A stretch of 60,487 nt of DNA from Alphaproteobacteria bacterium (GTDB taxonomy: Bacteria; Pseudomonadota; Alphaproteobacteria; MPNO01; UBA830), in NCBI GenBank assembly GCA_022822405.1, contig JAJEBT010000088.1:1-60487 (forward strand), written 5' to 3'. How positions within the stretch are numbered: position 1 is the stretch's first letter; every line of letters begins with the position of its first letter. Both the position numbers and the translations under genes were made by a program. Below the pieces are notes generated by a model. The model ran no database searches. It saw only the letters and a program-made list of their open reading frames with translations, and was not told where the DNA came from. This document shows positions 47,013-56,685 of the stretch, in pieces.

Positions 47013-47135
47013 CGACCCGGCTGCCCCGGGAGCGGTGCAGCCTAGACCACACGATCCGGGCCCGCCGAGTTCGAATCAGGCTTGATCAAGGTATTCACCA
47101 TCCGCAGCACGACAGACCGACGGTCGATGCGGAGC

Positions 47136-47165
47136 AGGATATGGTCCGCCGGGACGCTATGTCAA
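47136..47165 (-). promoter_or_regulatory. Candidate promoter for the RND exporter
   Basis: Minus strand TTGACA (47165-47160), 18-bp spacer, TATCCT (47141-47136), about 120 bp before the RND gene start. It lies beside the HigB remnant, which may have brought it. Confidence 0.4.
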
Positions 47166-47243
47166 CGACGCCGGGCAGGTCCAGCGGAGCCCACGCACCG
47201 ATGGTGCACTTCCTGTCAGCGCCAGCGCCATGTTTGCGGACAC

Positions 47244-47357
47244 GCCGGCCTCGCCGTTCTCGAAGCGGAACATCACGCGCCAGTTGCCGGAGACACGAAC
47301 GCTCCATTGGCCCACGCGGTCGCCCCTCAGGGGGTGCAACCGGAAGCCCGGCACGCC
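47244..47357 (-). pseudogene. HigB-like toxin remnant
   Basis: The translation GVPGFRLHPLRGDRVGQWS, then VRVSGNWRVMFRFENGEA, matches the C-terminal half of HigB/RelE-type toxins. The first about 45 residues and the usual final DYH tail are missing, and no HigA antitoxin follows. The fragment abuts the 3' end of the halogenase gene, so it is probably scar left by rearrangement at the cluster. Confidence 0.7.
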
Positions 47358-47358
47358 G

Positions 47359-48633
47359 CTAAACGCCGAGACCTTGGGACATCTGGGCATAGCTCGTGAG
47401 AGGGACCGCGCACATACGATCCCAGTCGGCCTTGTCGATGACCGGCCGATTCATCAGTTCTATCATTTCGTCGAATTTGCGAAGTGCGGTGCAGCCCACC
47501 ATCTCGGGGTCTGCCGCCGTGCGGTGTCGTGGCCAGGCGCTGTTGCGGGCATGGCGCCAGAATTCGCTGTCGTGAACGGAGCCGCAGGAATAGTGCCAGC
47601 CGACGAACAGGCCGTAGCAAAGCATGTTGTTGACGAGAAATCGGTTGACCACCGGCGCGTCGCGCTCGAGGTATTCAACCGAACGGTTGAGGCGCATGTT
47701 CAGAACCATGCCGATCTGCAGCTGGGCAGACACGATGGCCGTTGCTTCGAGGGGCTCCATGAAGGCGGCTGCATTGCCGATGCGGGCCACCGCGCCGTCG
47801 TATATCTGACGGTGGACAAAATTGGGAAACGGAATGACGGCGCGTTGCTCGAATTCCGGTATACCTTCGGTTTCAAGGAATACGTCGAAGTCCGCTTCGA
47901 CCTCGGCAAGGCTGGATATATCGCGGTTGAAGATGTACCCGTAGGAGGTGTGTATCGTAAGCGGAATGACGAATATCCAGCCATGCGGACGCGCGACGGC
48001 GCGGGTATAGGTATGTTCCAGAACCAGTTCATCCTGCTCTTGCCTGATGGTGGCAGGACAGCGGCGGATGACGGCGGTATTGGTGGGGATGAAAGAAATG
48101 TCGATGTGCCGGTCGGGATGGAGTTCCCGGGGAAATCCGCGGGCATCAAAGACCAGGTCGTAGCGTTCCGGCGCCCGGCCCTCGAACTCCACCTGCGCGC
48201 CGCCTTCCACCCTGGTGATGTTGACAACTTTCGCGTCGATGTGGCGCGCGCACGTGCTTTTGCGCAGTAGGCTTTCCACCAGGTCGGCTGACAGGTGGTA
48301 GCCGTAGGACACCTGTTGCGGAGTAAAGTAGTGGGTGAAATCCCGATTGCGGCGGCCCCATCCCTCGAACGCAACACCGTACTTGCGGGTTCCTTTCAGG
48401 CGCTTCTGGACGGTTTCATGGGTGAAACCCGTCAACTCCTGCAAGTGCTGAACCAGGCTCGGCCAGCTGCCTTCGCCCACTCCGATAACCGGGATGCGCG
48501 AGTCATATATGTGGTGCAGCTCGTGATCGCTGTCGGGGTGAAGATGCGTCACGCTGGCGGCCGCCAGGGTTCCTGCGGTTCCTCGCCCGACAACCGCGAT
48601 CTTCTGTAAGGACTCACTGCCCGGCTGGATCAT
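47359..48633 (-). CDS. Flavin-dependent tryptophan-halogenase-like enzyme
   Basis: A 424-residue member of the tryptophan halogenase family, which use FADH2, O2 and chloride or bromide. The FAD motif is GRGTAG (16-21). The catalytic Lys is K84 in RKYGVAFEGW. The second FAD segment AFMEPLEATAI (290-300) is intact. The WxWxIP motif reads WIFVIP (219-224), with Phe replacing the second Trp. The protein is about 100 residues shorter than free-tryptophan halogenases. No flavin reductase is in the cluster. The precursor's terminal Trp is an attractive substrate, but this is inference. Confidence 0.85.
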   Translation of the reverse strand: MIQPGSESLQKIAVVGRGTAGTLAAASVTHLHPDSDHELHHIYDSRIPVIGVGEGSWPSLVQHLQELTGFTHETVQKRLKGTRKYGVAFEGWGRRNRDFTHYFTPQQVSYGYHLSADLVESLLRKSTCARHIDAKVVNITRVEGGAQVEFEGRAPERYDLVFDARGFPRELHPDRHIDISFIPTNTAVIRRCPATIRQEQDELVLEHTYTRAVARPHGWIFVIPLTIHTSYGYIFNRDISSLAEVEADFDVFLETEGIPEFEQRAVIPFPNFVHRQIYDGAVARIGNAAAFMEPLEATAIVSAQLQIGMVLNMRLNRSVEYLERDAPVVNRFLVNNMLCYGLFVGWHYSCGSVHDSEFWRHARNSAWPRHRTAADPEMVGCTALRKFDEMIELMNRPVIDKADWDRMCAVPLTSYAQMSQGLGV

Positions 48634-48958
48634 TCCACGTGACTTCCACGTTGGCGGTCAATCGCTCCTGCCGGAACAACCGCATGTGCCGAATGCGCAC
48701 AAGGTATCACAATGCCGGCGTCGTCGCCGATTGCGGCGTCCCCCGAATCCGCTGCGTCGACCGCCTCGCCCGGCATCGTCGGCAGCGGGTTGATCCCGCA
48801 GGCGCAAGGCCTGCCCCTCGCGCCGGCCGGTCATCGCGACGGCGCCGGCGCCGGCAATACAGGCTCCGTGCGCCATCCCGGCCGCAGAGCGCGAGAAATC
48901 GTTTCCATGCTGCGAGGCGAAGGCGCCGATCCCGGTCAGGCGCCAGCCGCGGACGCCG
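48634..48958. other. Gap between halogenase and outer-membrane protein genes
   Basis: About 325 bp without a recognised gene. It probably carries the halogenase promoter (minus strand). A minus-strand open frame here ends in a Cys-rich stretch, but it starts inside the barrel gene and has no leader signature or ribosome binding site. Confidence 0.4.
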
Positions 48959-50188
48959 TCAGAAGCTGAACGTGAGTTCGACCCCCAGGAAGCTGTCGCG
49001 TCGTCCATCGTAGGTCAGATCTTGCGGGTCCGCGCTCAGGTTCGCGCTCGCTTCCACGCGAATCAGCCAGCTGTCCGACAGCTGGCGTTTCAGTTCCAGG
49101 TTCAACACCCGGTAATCATGGTGGCGGTCGCCGAGGATGCTTGCCGAGAGCTCTGTACCCTGCACGTCGTTGAACGCAAGCGCGCCCATGACAAACAGGT
49201 CGTTGTTCCAGACAGTTGTGGCACGGCGTCCGCGATCGTCATAGAGCCACTCGGCGAGGACGGTCAGGTCCGCCGGAGAACTGAACAGCGCGTAGAAAGT
49301 GTGTTCCAGGCCGAAGACGAATGCGCCGTAATCCTCGTCGTGGCCCACGAGATTGCGCGCGCCGCTGCGGCGAATGGCCTCGACCTTGTAGAGCAGGGCC
49401 TCGGTCGTGAACTGCGCGTCGACCCCGAATTGCCGAATCTGCTCATAGTGCGGGATCAGCGGCGCGTCGGCCGGCGTCGGCGGCCCGGATTGACGGCTGG
49501 CGAGAAACGACGGTTCGCGGCTTGTTCCGGCAAAGGCGCTCAGGCCGAAATCGAGCGAGCCCACGCTGTTGCTGTAGCGAAACGCAAGATCCACGTGGCG
49601 CTCTTCGGCGCCGCTTTCGTATGAAGCGGTCTCGCCGATCAAGCGGCCCGACCGGTGGCGCCCGGAGCGTCCGGGAAAGGTGCGTTTGCGGTGATACGGC
49701 AGCAGAAACGATTCGGCGATGCCCCAGTCGCCGGACACCGTCAGGTGGGCCATGGGCTGGCCCAGCTTGGGTCGATTGCGCGGGTGCCCGACGAGGTCCA
49801 GCTGGTTGACGATATCGACGAGGTTGTGCAGTTCGGCCACGCCCCAGAAAACGCGGTCGAGCCCCAGTCGAAGCTCCCAGGGATTCCGGCCCCACTTTCC
49901 ATGCATCAGCACGTAGGCTTCGCGCAGGTCGGCTTGCGTGCGCCGGGAATCGGCGCCGTCATACCGGTAAAACGGGGTCAGGGTGAGGCTGGTTCCCTGT
50001 GCGGACTCCCAGTAAAGGGTCGGCTCAACAACCAGCGCGCCGGTGCCGGAACGCTGGTCGGGGAAGGCAGGCGATTGCGGATACCATCGCGCCTGCAGCC
50101 TCAGGTCGCCCGACAAGTCGGGAGTCTGTGCCTCGGCGACCGCGGCGGCCATGAGCACGAGGGCCGCAATTGCGCCGCCAAACCGCAT
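48959..50188 (-). CDS. Outer-membrane beta-barrel protein
   Basis: A 409-residue protein with a signal peptide (about 1-20, ending AVAEA), alternating polar and hydrophobic strands rich in Tyr and Trp, and a C-terminal Phe (VELTFSF), the mark of outer-membrane barrels. It resembles barrel partners found beside RND/MMPL exporters and LolA-like proteins. Its ATG overlaps the stop of the LolA-like gene by one base (TGATG). It is likely to provide an outer-membrane exit or receptor for what the RND protein moves. Confidence 0.75.
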   Translation of the reverse strand: MRFGGAIAALVLMAAAVAEAQTPDLSGDLRLQARWYPQSPAFPDQRSGTGALVVEPTLYWESAQGTSLTLTPFYRYDGADSRRTQADLREAYVLMHGKWGRNPWELRLGLDRVFWGVAELHNLVDIVNQLDLVGHPRNRPKLGQPMAHLTVSGDWGIAESFLLPYHRKRTFPGRSGRHRSGRLIGETASYESGAEERHVDLAFRYSNSVGSLDFGLSAFAGTSREPSFLASRQSGPPTPADAPLIPHYEQIRQFGVDAQFTTEALLYKVEAIRRSGARNLVGHDEDYGAFVFGLEHTFYALFSSPADLTVLAEWLYDDRGRRATTVWNNDLFVMGALAFNDVQGTELSASILGDRHHDYRVLNLELKRQLSDSWLIRVEASANLSADPQDLTYDGRRDSFLGVELTFSF

Positions 50189-51054
50189 CAGCGCACGCGT
50201 CGAAGCGCCGGCTGGGTGAATTCGCTGTCATCGAGATTGGTGCGGAACCGGAAATCAGTCCATTTGAGCACCGTGCTCGCACCGGTCAGGTGATTGACCA
50301 TCGTCTGTTGCCCCGCCCGCCAGTACCGGTCCAGATATTGTCGATAGTTCGCAAGCGTGAGCGTCTTCAGGTGCGAGTCCTTCCGGTCGTAAAGCTCCAT
50401 CTTCCAGGTCCGGAGCTCGCTCTTGTCCTGCCATATGATCTTGCGGCTGTATCCGGATTTATCGTCCAGAGGAACCTGCTCGGTCACCGTGCAGGTGAGT
50501 TCGCCGCAGGGCTCGTCACGAAGATATTTGTAGGTGTATTCCTCCACTTCAGGAGAACTCATGTCCTCGTAGGAAAACTCGCTTCCCATGAATGCTCCTG
50601 ACCGCCTCGAAGCATTGATGCGCTTCACTCTCTTCAGGGCCGGCAGGTACAGCCACTGGTCGTCCGGGGTGTTGATGTGAGAGTGAGTCAGGAGGGCGGT
50701 TCCCTGCACGTGTCGTGGCCGATCGAACACGAACAGGCTCTTGTCGCCATCCCCCGGCACTTCCAGCACCTTGAAGCGCATCTGACGGACGCTCTCCCGG
50801 CCCTGGCGGTCGCGCAGCACCATCGTCATCCCGGCGGTAAAATCCCCGAAGCCGTCGTTGCGGGCGCTTGCTTCACGCGCAATCCTCAGGCCTTTCTCCT
50901 CCGGCGTTTCTTGTTGGGCATGCGCAGCCGGCAGGCAGACGCATGCCAGCGCCAGAACCAGGACGCTGAACGAAGCACCCCGGGCGCACGGGAAGCCCGT
51001 CGTCCGGCCCCGGCCGGCAAACCATTTTTCGGCGGCTTCGTGTTCAGGGAACAT
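50188..51054 (-). CDS. LolA-like outer membrane lipoprotein-sorting protein
   Basis: A 288-residue exported protein. A hydrophobic signal (FSVLVLALACVCLPAAHA) follows an N-terminal stretch of about 28 residues, which is long; the true start may be later. The mature domain has the LolA/LppX-like pattern DFTAGMTMVLRDRQGRES, WLYLPALKRVKRI and FMGSEFSYEDM seen in proteins encoded with MMPL transporters. It probably carries a hydrophobic cargo through the periplasm. It is coupled to the barrel gene downstream. Confidence 0.78.
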   Translation of the reverse strand: MFPEHEAAEKWFAGRGRTTGFPCARGASFSVLVLALACVCLPAAHAQQETPEEKGLRIAREASARNDGFGDFTAGMTMVLRDRQGRESVRQMRFKVLEVPGDGDKSLFVFDRPRHVQGTALLTHSHINTPDDQWLYLPALKRVKRINASRRSGAFMGSEFSYEDMSSPEVEEYTYKYLRDEPCGELTCTVTEQVPLDDKSGYSRKIIWQDKSELRTWKMELYDRKDSHLKTLTLANYRQYLDRYWRAGQQTMVNHLTGASTVLKWTDFRFRTNLDDSEFTQPALRRVR

Positions 51055-51228
51055 CAGCGAGGGTTCCGTGATGGATATGGCGCATAGTACTTGAGTCCCC
51101 GGAAACGGTGAAGTCCGGTCGCGGCGGAGACTCCGCGAGGGTCGCGTTTTCGACAGAGGATGCACGATACGGCGCCGGCGATCGGCGGCATCGCTGTTCT
51201 GGCCCAGCGGACAGCGGCGCAGGATTTC

Positions 51229-52890
51229 CTACGGGGTTCCCCGAAACGCGTTGACCATGGGATAGCGCCGGTCGCGCCCGAACGAGCGGCCCGTGATCTT
51301 TACCCCCGGCGGGGCCTGGCGGCGCTTGTATTCGGCGCCGAGGAGCATGCGCCAGACCCGCAGCACGAGGGCCCGGTCGAATCCCTCCTCCACTGTCCGG
51401 TCGACGCTCATGTCGCGCTCGTTCAGGCACCTGAGGATCGCGTCGAGATCGTCGTAGGGTGGCAGGCTGTCCTGATCGGTTTGGTCGGGCTTCAGTTCGG
51501 CCGACGGCGGCTTGACGATGATATTCTCCGGCATGACGGGCCCGGAAGGCCCGAGCGCGCCGTCGGGCCGCCCGGCGTTGCGCCACCGCGACAGCGCGAA
51601 CACGTCGGTCTTGTAGACATCCTTGAGGACGGAATAGCCGCCGCACATGTCGCCGTAGAGCGTGGCATAGCCGACCGACATCTCGGACTTGTTGCCGGTC
51701 GAAAGCACCATCGCCCCGGTCTTGTTGGACAGCGCCATCAGCGTCAGGCCGCGGGCGCGCGCCTGGATGTTCTCCTCGGTGGTGTCGGCCTCGGTGCCGG
51801 CGAAGGAGCCGGCGAGCATGGCGTCGAAGGCGGCCATGGCCGGCTCGATCGCGATCGTGTCGAGGCGGGCGCCGAGCAGGTCCGCCGCCGCCGCGGCGTC
51901 GTCGAGGCTGGCGCGCGACGTATAGGGCGACGGCATCATGACGCAGTGCACGCGGTCGGCACCGAGCGCGTCGACCGCGATCGCGGCCGTCAGCGCCGAG
52001 TCGATGCCGCCCGAAAGGCCGATTATGACGCCTGGAAACCCGTTCTTGTCCACATAGTCGCGGAGGCCGAGCATCATCGCCCTGTAGACTCCGTCGCGGC
52101 CCTCGGGCGGCGGCGCGCGGCCGGCCTGCTCGCAGATCCATCCCGCGCCGCCGCGCGTCCAGCGCGTCGTCAGGATGTCCTCGCGCCATGCCGGCGCCGC
52201 GGCCAGCAGCGCGCCGTCCGCGCCGACGACAAACGACGCGCCGTCGAAGACGAGTTCGTCCTGGCCGCCGACCTGGTTGACATAGATCAGCGGCAGCCGG
52301 CATTCGGTGGCGCGCGCGACCGCGAGCGCGAGCCGCGTGTCCCACTTGTCCGCCTCGAACGGCGACCCGTTGAGAACGGCGAGGATCCCGGTGCCCGACT
52401 CCTGCAGGCATTCGGCGACTTCGTCGGTCCACATGTCCTCGCAGATCATGACGCCGATGCGGACGTCGCGAAAATTCACCGGGCCCGGAAGCGGTCCCGC
52501 GGAAAAGACCCGCTTCTCGTCGAACACGCCGTAGTTGGGGAGATCATGCTTGACGCGGACAGCCACGATCCCGCCGCCGTCGAGCAGCAGCGCCGCATTG
52601 CACAGTTTGCCGTCCTGCAGCCATGGAGCCCCGATCAGCATCGCCGGTCCGCCGTCGCCGGTCTCCCGGGCGAGCGCGTCGACCTCGCGTTTGACGGTTT
52701 CCTGGAAGATCGGCCGGAGCACGAGATCTTCGGGCGGGTAGCCGGAAACCACCAGTTCGCTCGTGATGACGAGATCGGCGCCCTGTTCGGCGGCGCGCGC
52801 CCGGGCCGTGCGCAGGCGCCCGGCATTGCCGACGACGTCTCCGACGGTCGGGTTGATCTGCGCAAGCGCGATGTCGAGCGTGTCGGTCAT
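51229..52890 (-). CDS. nadE: Glutamine-dependent NAD+ synthetase
   Basis: A 553-residue enzyme that amidates nicotinic acid adenine dinucleotide to NAD+. The N-terminal nitrilase-type glutaminase has its triad at E45 (SELVVSG), K114 (VKHDLPN) and C150 (ICEDMW). The C-terminal synthetase has the PP-loop LSGGIDSA and the LSTGNKSEMSVGY segment. Length is normal for the two-domain form. It begins 28 bp after the DAHP synthase stop on the same strand. Confidence 0.96.
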   Translation of the reverse strand: MTDTLDIALAQINPTVGDVVGNAGRLRTARARAAEQGADLVITSELVVSGYPPEDLVLRPIFQETVKREVDALARETGDGGPAMLIGAPWLQDGKLCNAALLLDGGGIVAVRVKHDLPNYGVFDEKRVFSAGPLPGPVNFRDVRIGVMICEDMWTDEVAECLQESGTGILAVLNGSPFEADKWDTRLALAVARATECRLPLIYVNQVGGQDELVFDGASFVVGADGALLAAAPAWREDILTTRWTRGGAGWICEQAGRAPPPEGRDGVYRAMMLGLRDYVDKNGFPGVIIGLSGGIDSALTAAIAVDALGADRVHCVMMPSPYTSRASLDDAAAAADLLGARLDTIAIEPAMAAFDAMLAGSFAGTEADTTEENIQARARGLTLMALSNKTGAMVLSTGNKSEMSVGYATLYGDMCGGYSVLKDVYKTDVFALSRWRNAGRPDGALGPSGPVMPENIIVKPPSAELKPDQTDQDSLPPYDDLDAILRCLNERDMSVDRTVEEGFDRALVLRVWRMLLGAEYKRRQAPPGVKITGRSFGRDRRYPMVNAFRGTP

Positions 52891-52918
52891 CCGCGACGAC
52901 GGCGGCCGGCGGCGGGGC

Positions 52919-54310
52919 CTAGGCGGCGGTGCGCCCGGGCGCGGCGCGCCTGTTCCTGCGGTGGCGCTGTTCCTTTAGGTGTTCGCTGACGAGGAAGGCC
53001 AGCTCGAGCGATTGCGATGCGTTGAGCCGCGGATCGCAATGCGTATGGTAGCGGTCGGAAAGGTCCTCGTCCGAGATGGCCTGGACGCCGCCCGTGCACT
53101 CGGTGACGTTCTGCCCGGTCAATTCGATATGGATGCCGCCGGCATGGGTGCCTTCGGCATCGTGGGCCGCGAAGAAGCCTTCCACCTCGCGCAGGATCCG
53201 TGCGAATGGCCGGGTCTTGTAACCGTTGCTGCTCTTGACCGTGTTGCCGTGCATGGGGTCGCAGGTCCAGACGACCCTGCGGCCCTCGCGGGCAACGGCG
53301 CGCAGCAGCGGCGGCAGCTTCGCCTCCACCTGGTCGTCGCCCATGCGGCTGATGAGCACCAGCCGCCCGGGGTCGTCCTCGGGATTGAGGATATCGATCA
53401 GCCCGAGAAGCTCGTCGACGGTCTGGGACGGTCCGATCTTGACCCCGATCGGGTTCGAGATGCCGCGCATGAACTCGACATGGGCGCCGTCGAGCTGGCG
53501 CGTGCGGTCGCCGATCCAGACCAGGTGCGCCGACGTGTCGTACCAGTTGCCGGTGATCGAATCGATGCGGGTCATCGCTTCCTCGTACCCCAGCAGCAGC
53601 GCCTCGTGGCTGGTGTAGAAATCGGTCTCGCGCAGTTGCGGGGTGGCTTCCGACGTCACGCCGCAGGAGGCCATGAAGGTCATCGCTTCGTCGATCCTGT
53701 CGGCGAGCTCGCGATATCTTTCGGCCTCCTCTCCGGAGGCGACGAATTCGAGGTTCCAGCGATGCACCTCATGAAGGTCGGCATAGCCGCCCTGGGCGAA
53801 GGCGCGAAGCAGGTTGAGGGTCGCCGCGGACTGGTTGTAGGCCCGCAGCATGCGCTGCGGATCGGGCGCCCGGCCCGCGGCATCGAATTCCATGCCGTTG
53901 ATCATGTCGCCGCGATAGCTTGGCAGTGTGACGTCGTCGAGCTTCTCGACATCCGACGAGCGCGGCTTCGCGAACTGGCCGGCCATGCGGCCGATCTTGA
54001 TGACCGGCTTGCCGGAGGCGAAGGAGAGCACCACCGCCATCTGCAGGAGCACGCGCAGCGTGTCGCGGATGTTGTTGGCACGGAACTCGGCGAAGCTCTC
54101 GGCGCAGTCCCCGCCCTGCAGCACGAACGCGCGGCCTTCGGCCGCGTCCGCGAGCTGGCGGCGCAGGCGCCGGGCCTCGCCGGCGAAGACCAGCGGCGGG
54201 TAGTCGCGGAGTTCCGTCTCCACCGCTTGCTGGAGGGCCGGTTCCGGATATTCCGGGACCTGGACGATGGGCTTGCTGCGCCACCCGTCGGGCGACCACT
54301 GGGCCGGCAT
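52919..54310 (-). CDS. Class II 3-deoxy-7-phosphoheptulonate synthase
   Basis: A 463-residue class II (plant/actinobacterial-type) DAHP synthase, first step of the shikimate pathway. The family blocks [51 protein letters not shown] and [13 protein letters not shown] are all present. It is convergent with nothing and reads into nadE. It is near the RiPP cluster, but the enzyme is housekeeping and the clear family match does not suggest a role in it. Confidence 0.95.
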   Translation of the reverse strand: MPAQWSPDGWRSKPIVQVPEYPEPALQQAVETELRDYPPLVFAGEARRLRRQLADAAEGRAFVLQGGDCAESFAEFRANNIRDTLRVLLQMAVVLSFASGKPVIKIGRMAGQFAKPRSSDVEKLDDVTLPSYRGDMINGMEFDAAGRAPDPQRMLRAYNQSAATLNLLRAFAQGGYADLHEVHRWNLEFVASGEEAERYRELADRIDEAMTFMASCGVTSEATPQLRETDFYTSHEALLLGYEEAMTRIDSITGNWYDTSAHLVWIGDRTRQLDGAHVEFMRGISNPIGVKIGPSQTVDELLGLIDILNPEDDPGRLVLISRMGDDQVEAKLPPLLRAVAREGRRVVWTCDPMHGNTVKSSNGYKTRPFARILREVEGFFAAHDAEGTHAGGIHIELTGQNVTECTGGVQAISDEDLSDRYHTHCDPRLNASQSLELAFLVSEHLKEQRHRRNRRAAPGRTAA

Positions 54311-54419
54311 GAATTCGTTTCCCTAGCTTGTTGCTGCGCCAGCGCCGCGTATACGCGCTTTGGTCCGCGATTTCCAGTCTCGATGGCCGCGTCGGCGCGG
54401 CCGAGGCGGCCCGGCAGCC

Positions 54420-54821
54420 CTAGTCTGTCGCCGGTTCCAGTCTCAGCGACACCGAGTTAATGCAATAGCGCTGCCCGGTGGGCATCGGGCCGTCGGGAAA
54501 GACATGTCCGAGATGCCCCTCGCACCGCGCGCAGTGCACCTCGGTGCGCCGCATCAGCATCGACCAGTCGTTGCGCGTCCCGACAGCCTCGTTGTCGATC
54601 GGCCGGTAGAAGCTCGGCCAGCCCGTGCCGGAGTCGAACTTGTGTGCGGACGAGAACAGCGGGTGCCCGCAGCCGGCACACACATATGTGCCTTCGTCCT
54701 TGCAGTCGTTGTACAGGCCCGTGAACGGACGTTCGGTGCCGTGCTTGCGCAGGACGTGGAAAGCCTCCTCCGAGAGTGCGGTTCGCCACTCGTCGTCGGT
54801 TTTGGAGATCTTGTCGACCAT
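54420..54821 (-). CDS. msrB: Peptide-methionine (R)-S-oxide reductase
   Basis: A 133-residue MsrB that repairs the R epimer of methionine sulfoxide. Zinc-binding pairs are CAGC ([10 protein letters not shown]) and CARC ([13 protein letters not shown]); the catalytic Cys is in RYCINSVSL near the C-terminus. WPSFYRP is also typical. The ATG at 54821 has a GGGAGAGG ribosome binding site. It lies 38 bp downstream of the metallo-beta-lactamase gene. Confidence 0.95.
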   Translation of the reverse strand: MVDKISKTDDEWRTALSEEAFHVLRKHGTERPFTGLYNDCKDEGTYVCAGCGHPLFSSAHKFDSGTGWPSFYRPIDNEAVGTRNDWSMLMRRTEVHCARCEGHLGHVFPDGPMPTGQRYCINSVSLRLEPATD

Positions 54822-54858
54822 GATCCTCTCCCGTCGGCGCCTCCGCGCCGTCGCGGCT

Positions 54859-55587
54859 TCAGGCCGGTCCGAAGCAGCTCTCGAGCACGTCGCCGAACTC
54901 CCGCAACGCGCGCGCGCCGTCGCCCGAAAAACTCGATCCGTGCATGCAGGCGAGGGTCGCCGGGCCGAGCCCGGCAAGCCCTTCGAGGATGTCGCGGGTG
55001 TGGTGCGTGTAGGGGACCGAACCGGCCATCGGCCCGTCCTGCTGGCGCGTGTTGTAGTCCCGCGAGCGCCCAACGATATCGCCGTCGCAGAGCGCCTCGA
55101 CGTCGCCGTTGTGGCCGAGGAGATCGGAACAGAAGAGCGTCGAGCCCGTCTCCTCGAACAGGAGGCTGGCATCCCAGCCATGGGGCACGTGCCGGGTCTC
55201 GATGACCCGGTAACGGCGTGCGCCGGTGGCGAGGCGTTCGTCTTCGCCGAGCACGCGCGGCGGCCGGTCCGCGAAGTCGCCGACGCTGGTGCGGGCGCCG
55301 ACGAAGCTGCAGAGCGGTTCCGCGGCTGGCGCGGCCGCAAGCCACTCGTTGAGCGAGCCGCACTCGTCGGATTCGAAATGACTGAACCCGATCCAGCGGA
55401 TGGTCGCCGGATCGAGCACCTTCTGCACGGCACCGTGCACGTCGTCGAAGTAGGCGCGGAGATTGGTGTGATAGAGCAGCGGCTCGTCGTCCCGCACCAG
55501 GAACGAGGAAAACTGGAAGTTCGCCTGCGCGTTGAAGCAGGTGATGCGAAACAGGTCCGGCGCAATCTCGTCGACCGTTGCCGGCAT
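54859..55587 (-). CDS. Metallo-beta-lactamase-fold protein (ODP-like)
   Basis: A 242-residue metallo-beta-lactamase-fold protein. The metal ligands SHFESDECG (HxExDE type), [21 protein letters not shown] and CMHGSSF fit the di-iron oxygen-binding branch found in flavodiiron proteins, without a flavodoxin domain. It starts five bases after the aldolase stop, so the two are probably one operon with msrB. It may bind O2 or NO, or be a redox-sensing hydrolase. Confidence 0.82.
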   Translation of the reverse strand: MPATVDEIAPDLFRITCFNAQANFQFSSFLVRDDEPLLYHTNLRAYFDDVHGAVQKVLDPATIRWIGFSHFESDECGSLNEWLAAAPAAEPLCSFVGARTSVGDFADRPPRVLGEDERLATGARRYRVIETRHVPHGWDASLLFEETGSTLFCSDLLGHNGDVEALCDGDIVGRSRDYNTRQQDGPMAGSVPYTHHTRDILEGLAGLGPATLACMHGSSFSGDGARALREFGDVLESCFGPA

Positions 55588-55591
55588 CGGC

Positions 55592-56377
55592 TCAGTACTT
55601 GTAGTCGGTGGTCACGTCGTCGAGCTGCCGGAGCAGCGCCGGCCATTCGCGCTCGCCGCATCCGGAATCGTCGTACTGCTTCGCGGTATGCTCGCAGACC
55701 TCCCTGGACGGGTGGTGGATCCCGCCGCCGGCGGGCGCCGCGGCCATCAGCGACAGCTGGGCCGAGCATACCTTCTCGAGGAAGTACATCTGCACCCAGG
55801 CGTCGGCCACGGACATTCCGGTGGTCAGAAGGCCGTGATTCTTCAGGATCATGACCTTGTTGTCGCCGAGATCGCCGACCAGGCGTTCGCGTTCGGAGAG
55901 ATCAAGCGCGATGCCCTCGAATTCGTGATAGGCGACGTGGCCGTAGAACATCATCGAATCCTGGTTGGTGAAGATCAGGCCGTCGCTGAGCGCGGAAACC
56001 GCCATGCCGGCTTCGGTATGGGTATGGATGACGCAGACCGCATCCTCGCGGGCGCCGTGGATCGCGCTGTGGATGGTGTATCCCGCATTATTGATCTTGT
56101 AGGGGGTGTCGTCGAGGATGTTGCCCTCGAGGTCGATCTTGACGAGATTCGACGCCGTCACCTCGTCCCAGCGAAGCCCGAACGGGTTGAGCAGGAAATG
56201 GTGATCGGGTCCCGGTATGCGGGCCGAGATGTGGTTGTAGATCAGGGTCGTCGTCCAGCCGTAAAGATGTGCGAGGCGGTAGGCGGCGGCAAGATCGACG
56301 CGGACCTTCCACTCCTCTTCGCTGACCCGGTCGCGCAGCGAGAGGCCGGAAATATCGCGGACGGCTGTGGCGTTCAT
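55592..56377 (-). CDS. Class II aldolase/adducin family protein
   Basis: A 261-residue member of the fuculose-aldolase/adducin group. The zinc site is VIHTHTEAG, with further ligand in KNHGLLTTG; the conserved [10 protein letters not shown] lies near the N-terminus. Members of this size include sugar-phosphate aldolases and uncharacterised oxidoreductase-linked proteins; the substrate cannot be named. The ATG at 56377 follows GAGGAGG. Confidence 0.88.
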   Translation of the reverse strand: MNATAVRDISGLSLRDRVSEEEWKVRVDLAAAYRLAHLYGWTTTLIYNHISARIPGPDHHFLLNPFGLRWDEVTASNLVKIDLEGNILDDTPYKINNAGYTIHSAIHGAREDAVCVIHTHTEAGMAVSALSDGLIFTNQDSMMFYGHVAYHEFEGIALDLSERERLVGDLGDNKVMILKNHGLLTTGMSVADAWVQMYFLEKVCSAQLSLMAAAPAGGGIHHPSREVCEHTAKQYDDSGCGEREWPALLRQLDDVTTDYKY

Positions 56378-56461
56378 GGCTGATGTCCTCCTCGGGCACG
56401 GGCTCAATCGCCGCATCCTAGTACGTTCGCCGGGCAAAGGAAACACGACCGGGCGCGTACC

Positions 56462-56491
56462 TTGACATTCGAAAATTCAATCCTCTACCAT
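56462..56491 (+). promoter_or_regulatory. Candidate promoter upstream of the acyl carrier protein
   Basis: TTGACA (56462-56467), 18-bp spacer, TACCAT (56486-56491). It implies a leader of about 190 bases before the acyl carrier protein ATG. The 308-bp gap 56378-56685 otherwise holds nothing recognisable. Confidence 0.45.
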
Positions 56492-56685
56492 GCGCCGAAG
56501 TCGATTCAGCGGGCTGTCGCCATTGCGGAGTTGCTGTCGGTTCGCGGCTGCGCAATCCGTGCCAGTTGCAGTGGGAGGACGTATCGGGACGGATGCGCCC
56601 GGGAGGGGTTTTCCGGCAGATCCTGGTCCGCAGCCTTCCCGGGGCGGTGGAATTCCACCCACCAACCAACGAATGGAGAACGACC

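Noticed and set aside
47067..47085. GTTCGAATC, like a tRNA T-loop
   Set aside because: The flanking bases do not pair as a T stem and no cloverleaf fits.
48658..49008. Minus-strand frame with Cys-rich C-terminus beside the halogenase
   Set aside because: Starts inside the barrel gene, lacks an NHLP leader and a ribosome binding site, so probably chance.
52919..54310. DAHP synthase as supplier of Trp to the RiPP halogenase
   Set aside because: It is a normal housekeeping enzyme, the halogenase would act on ribosomally made Trp, and there is no shared operon.
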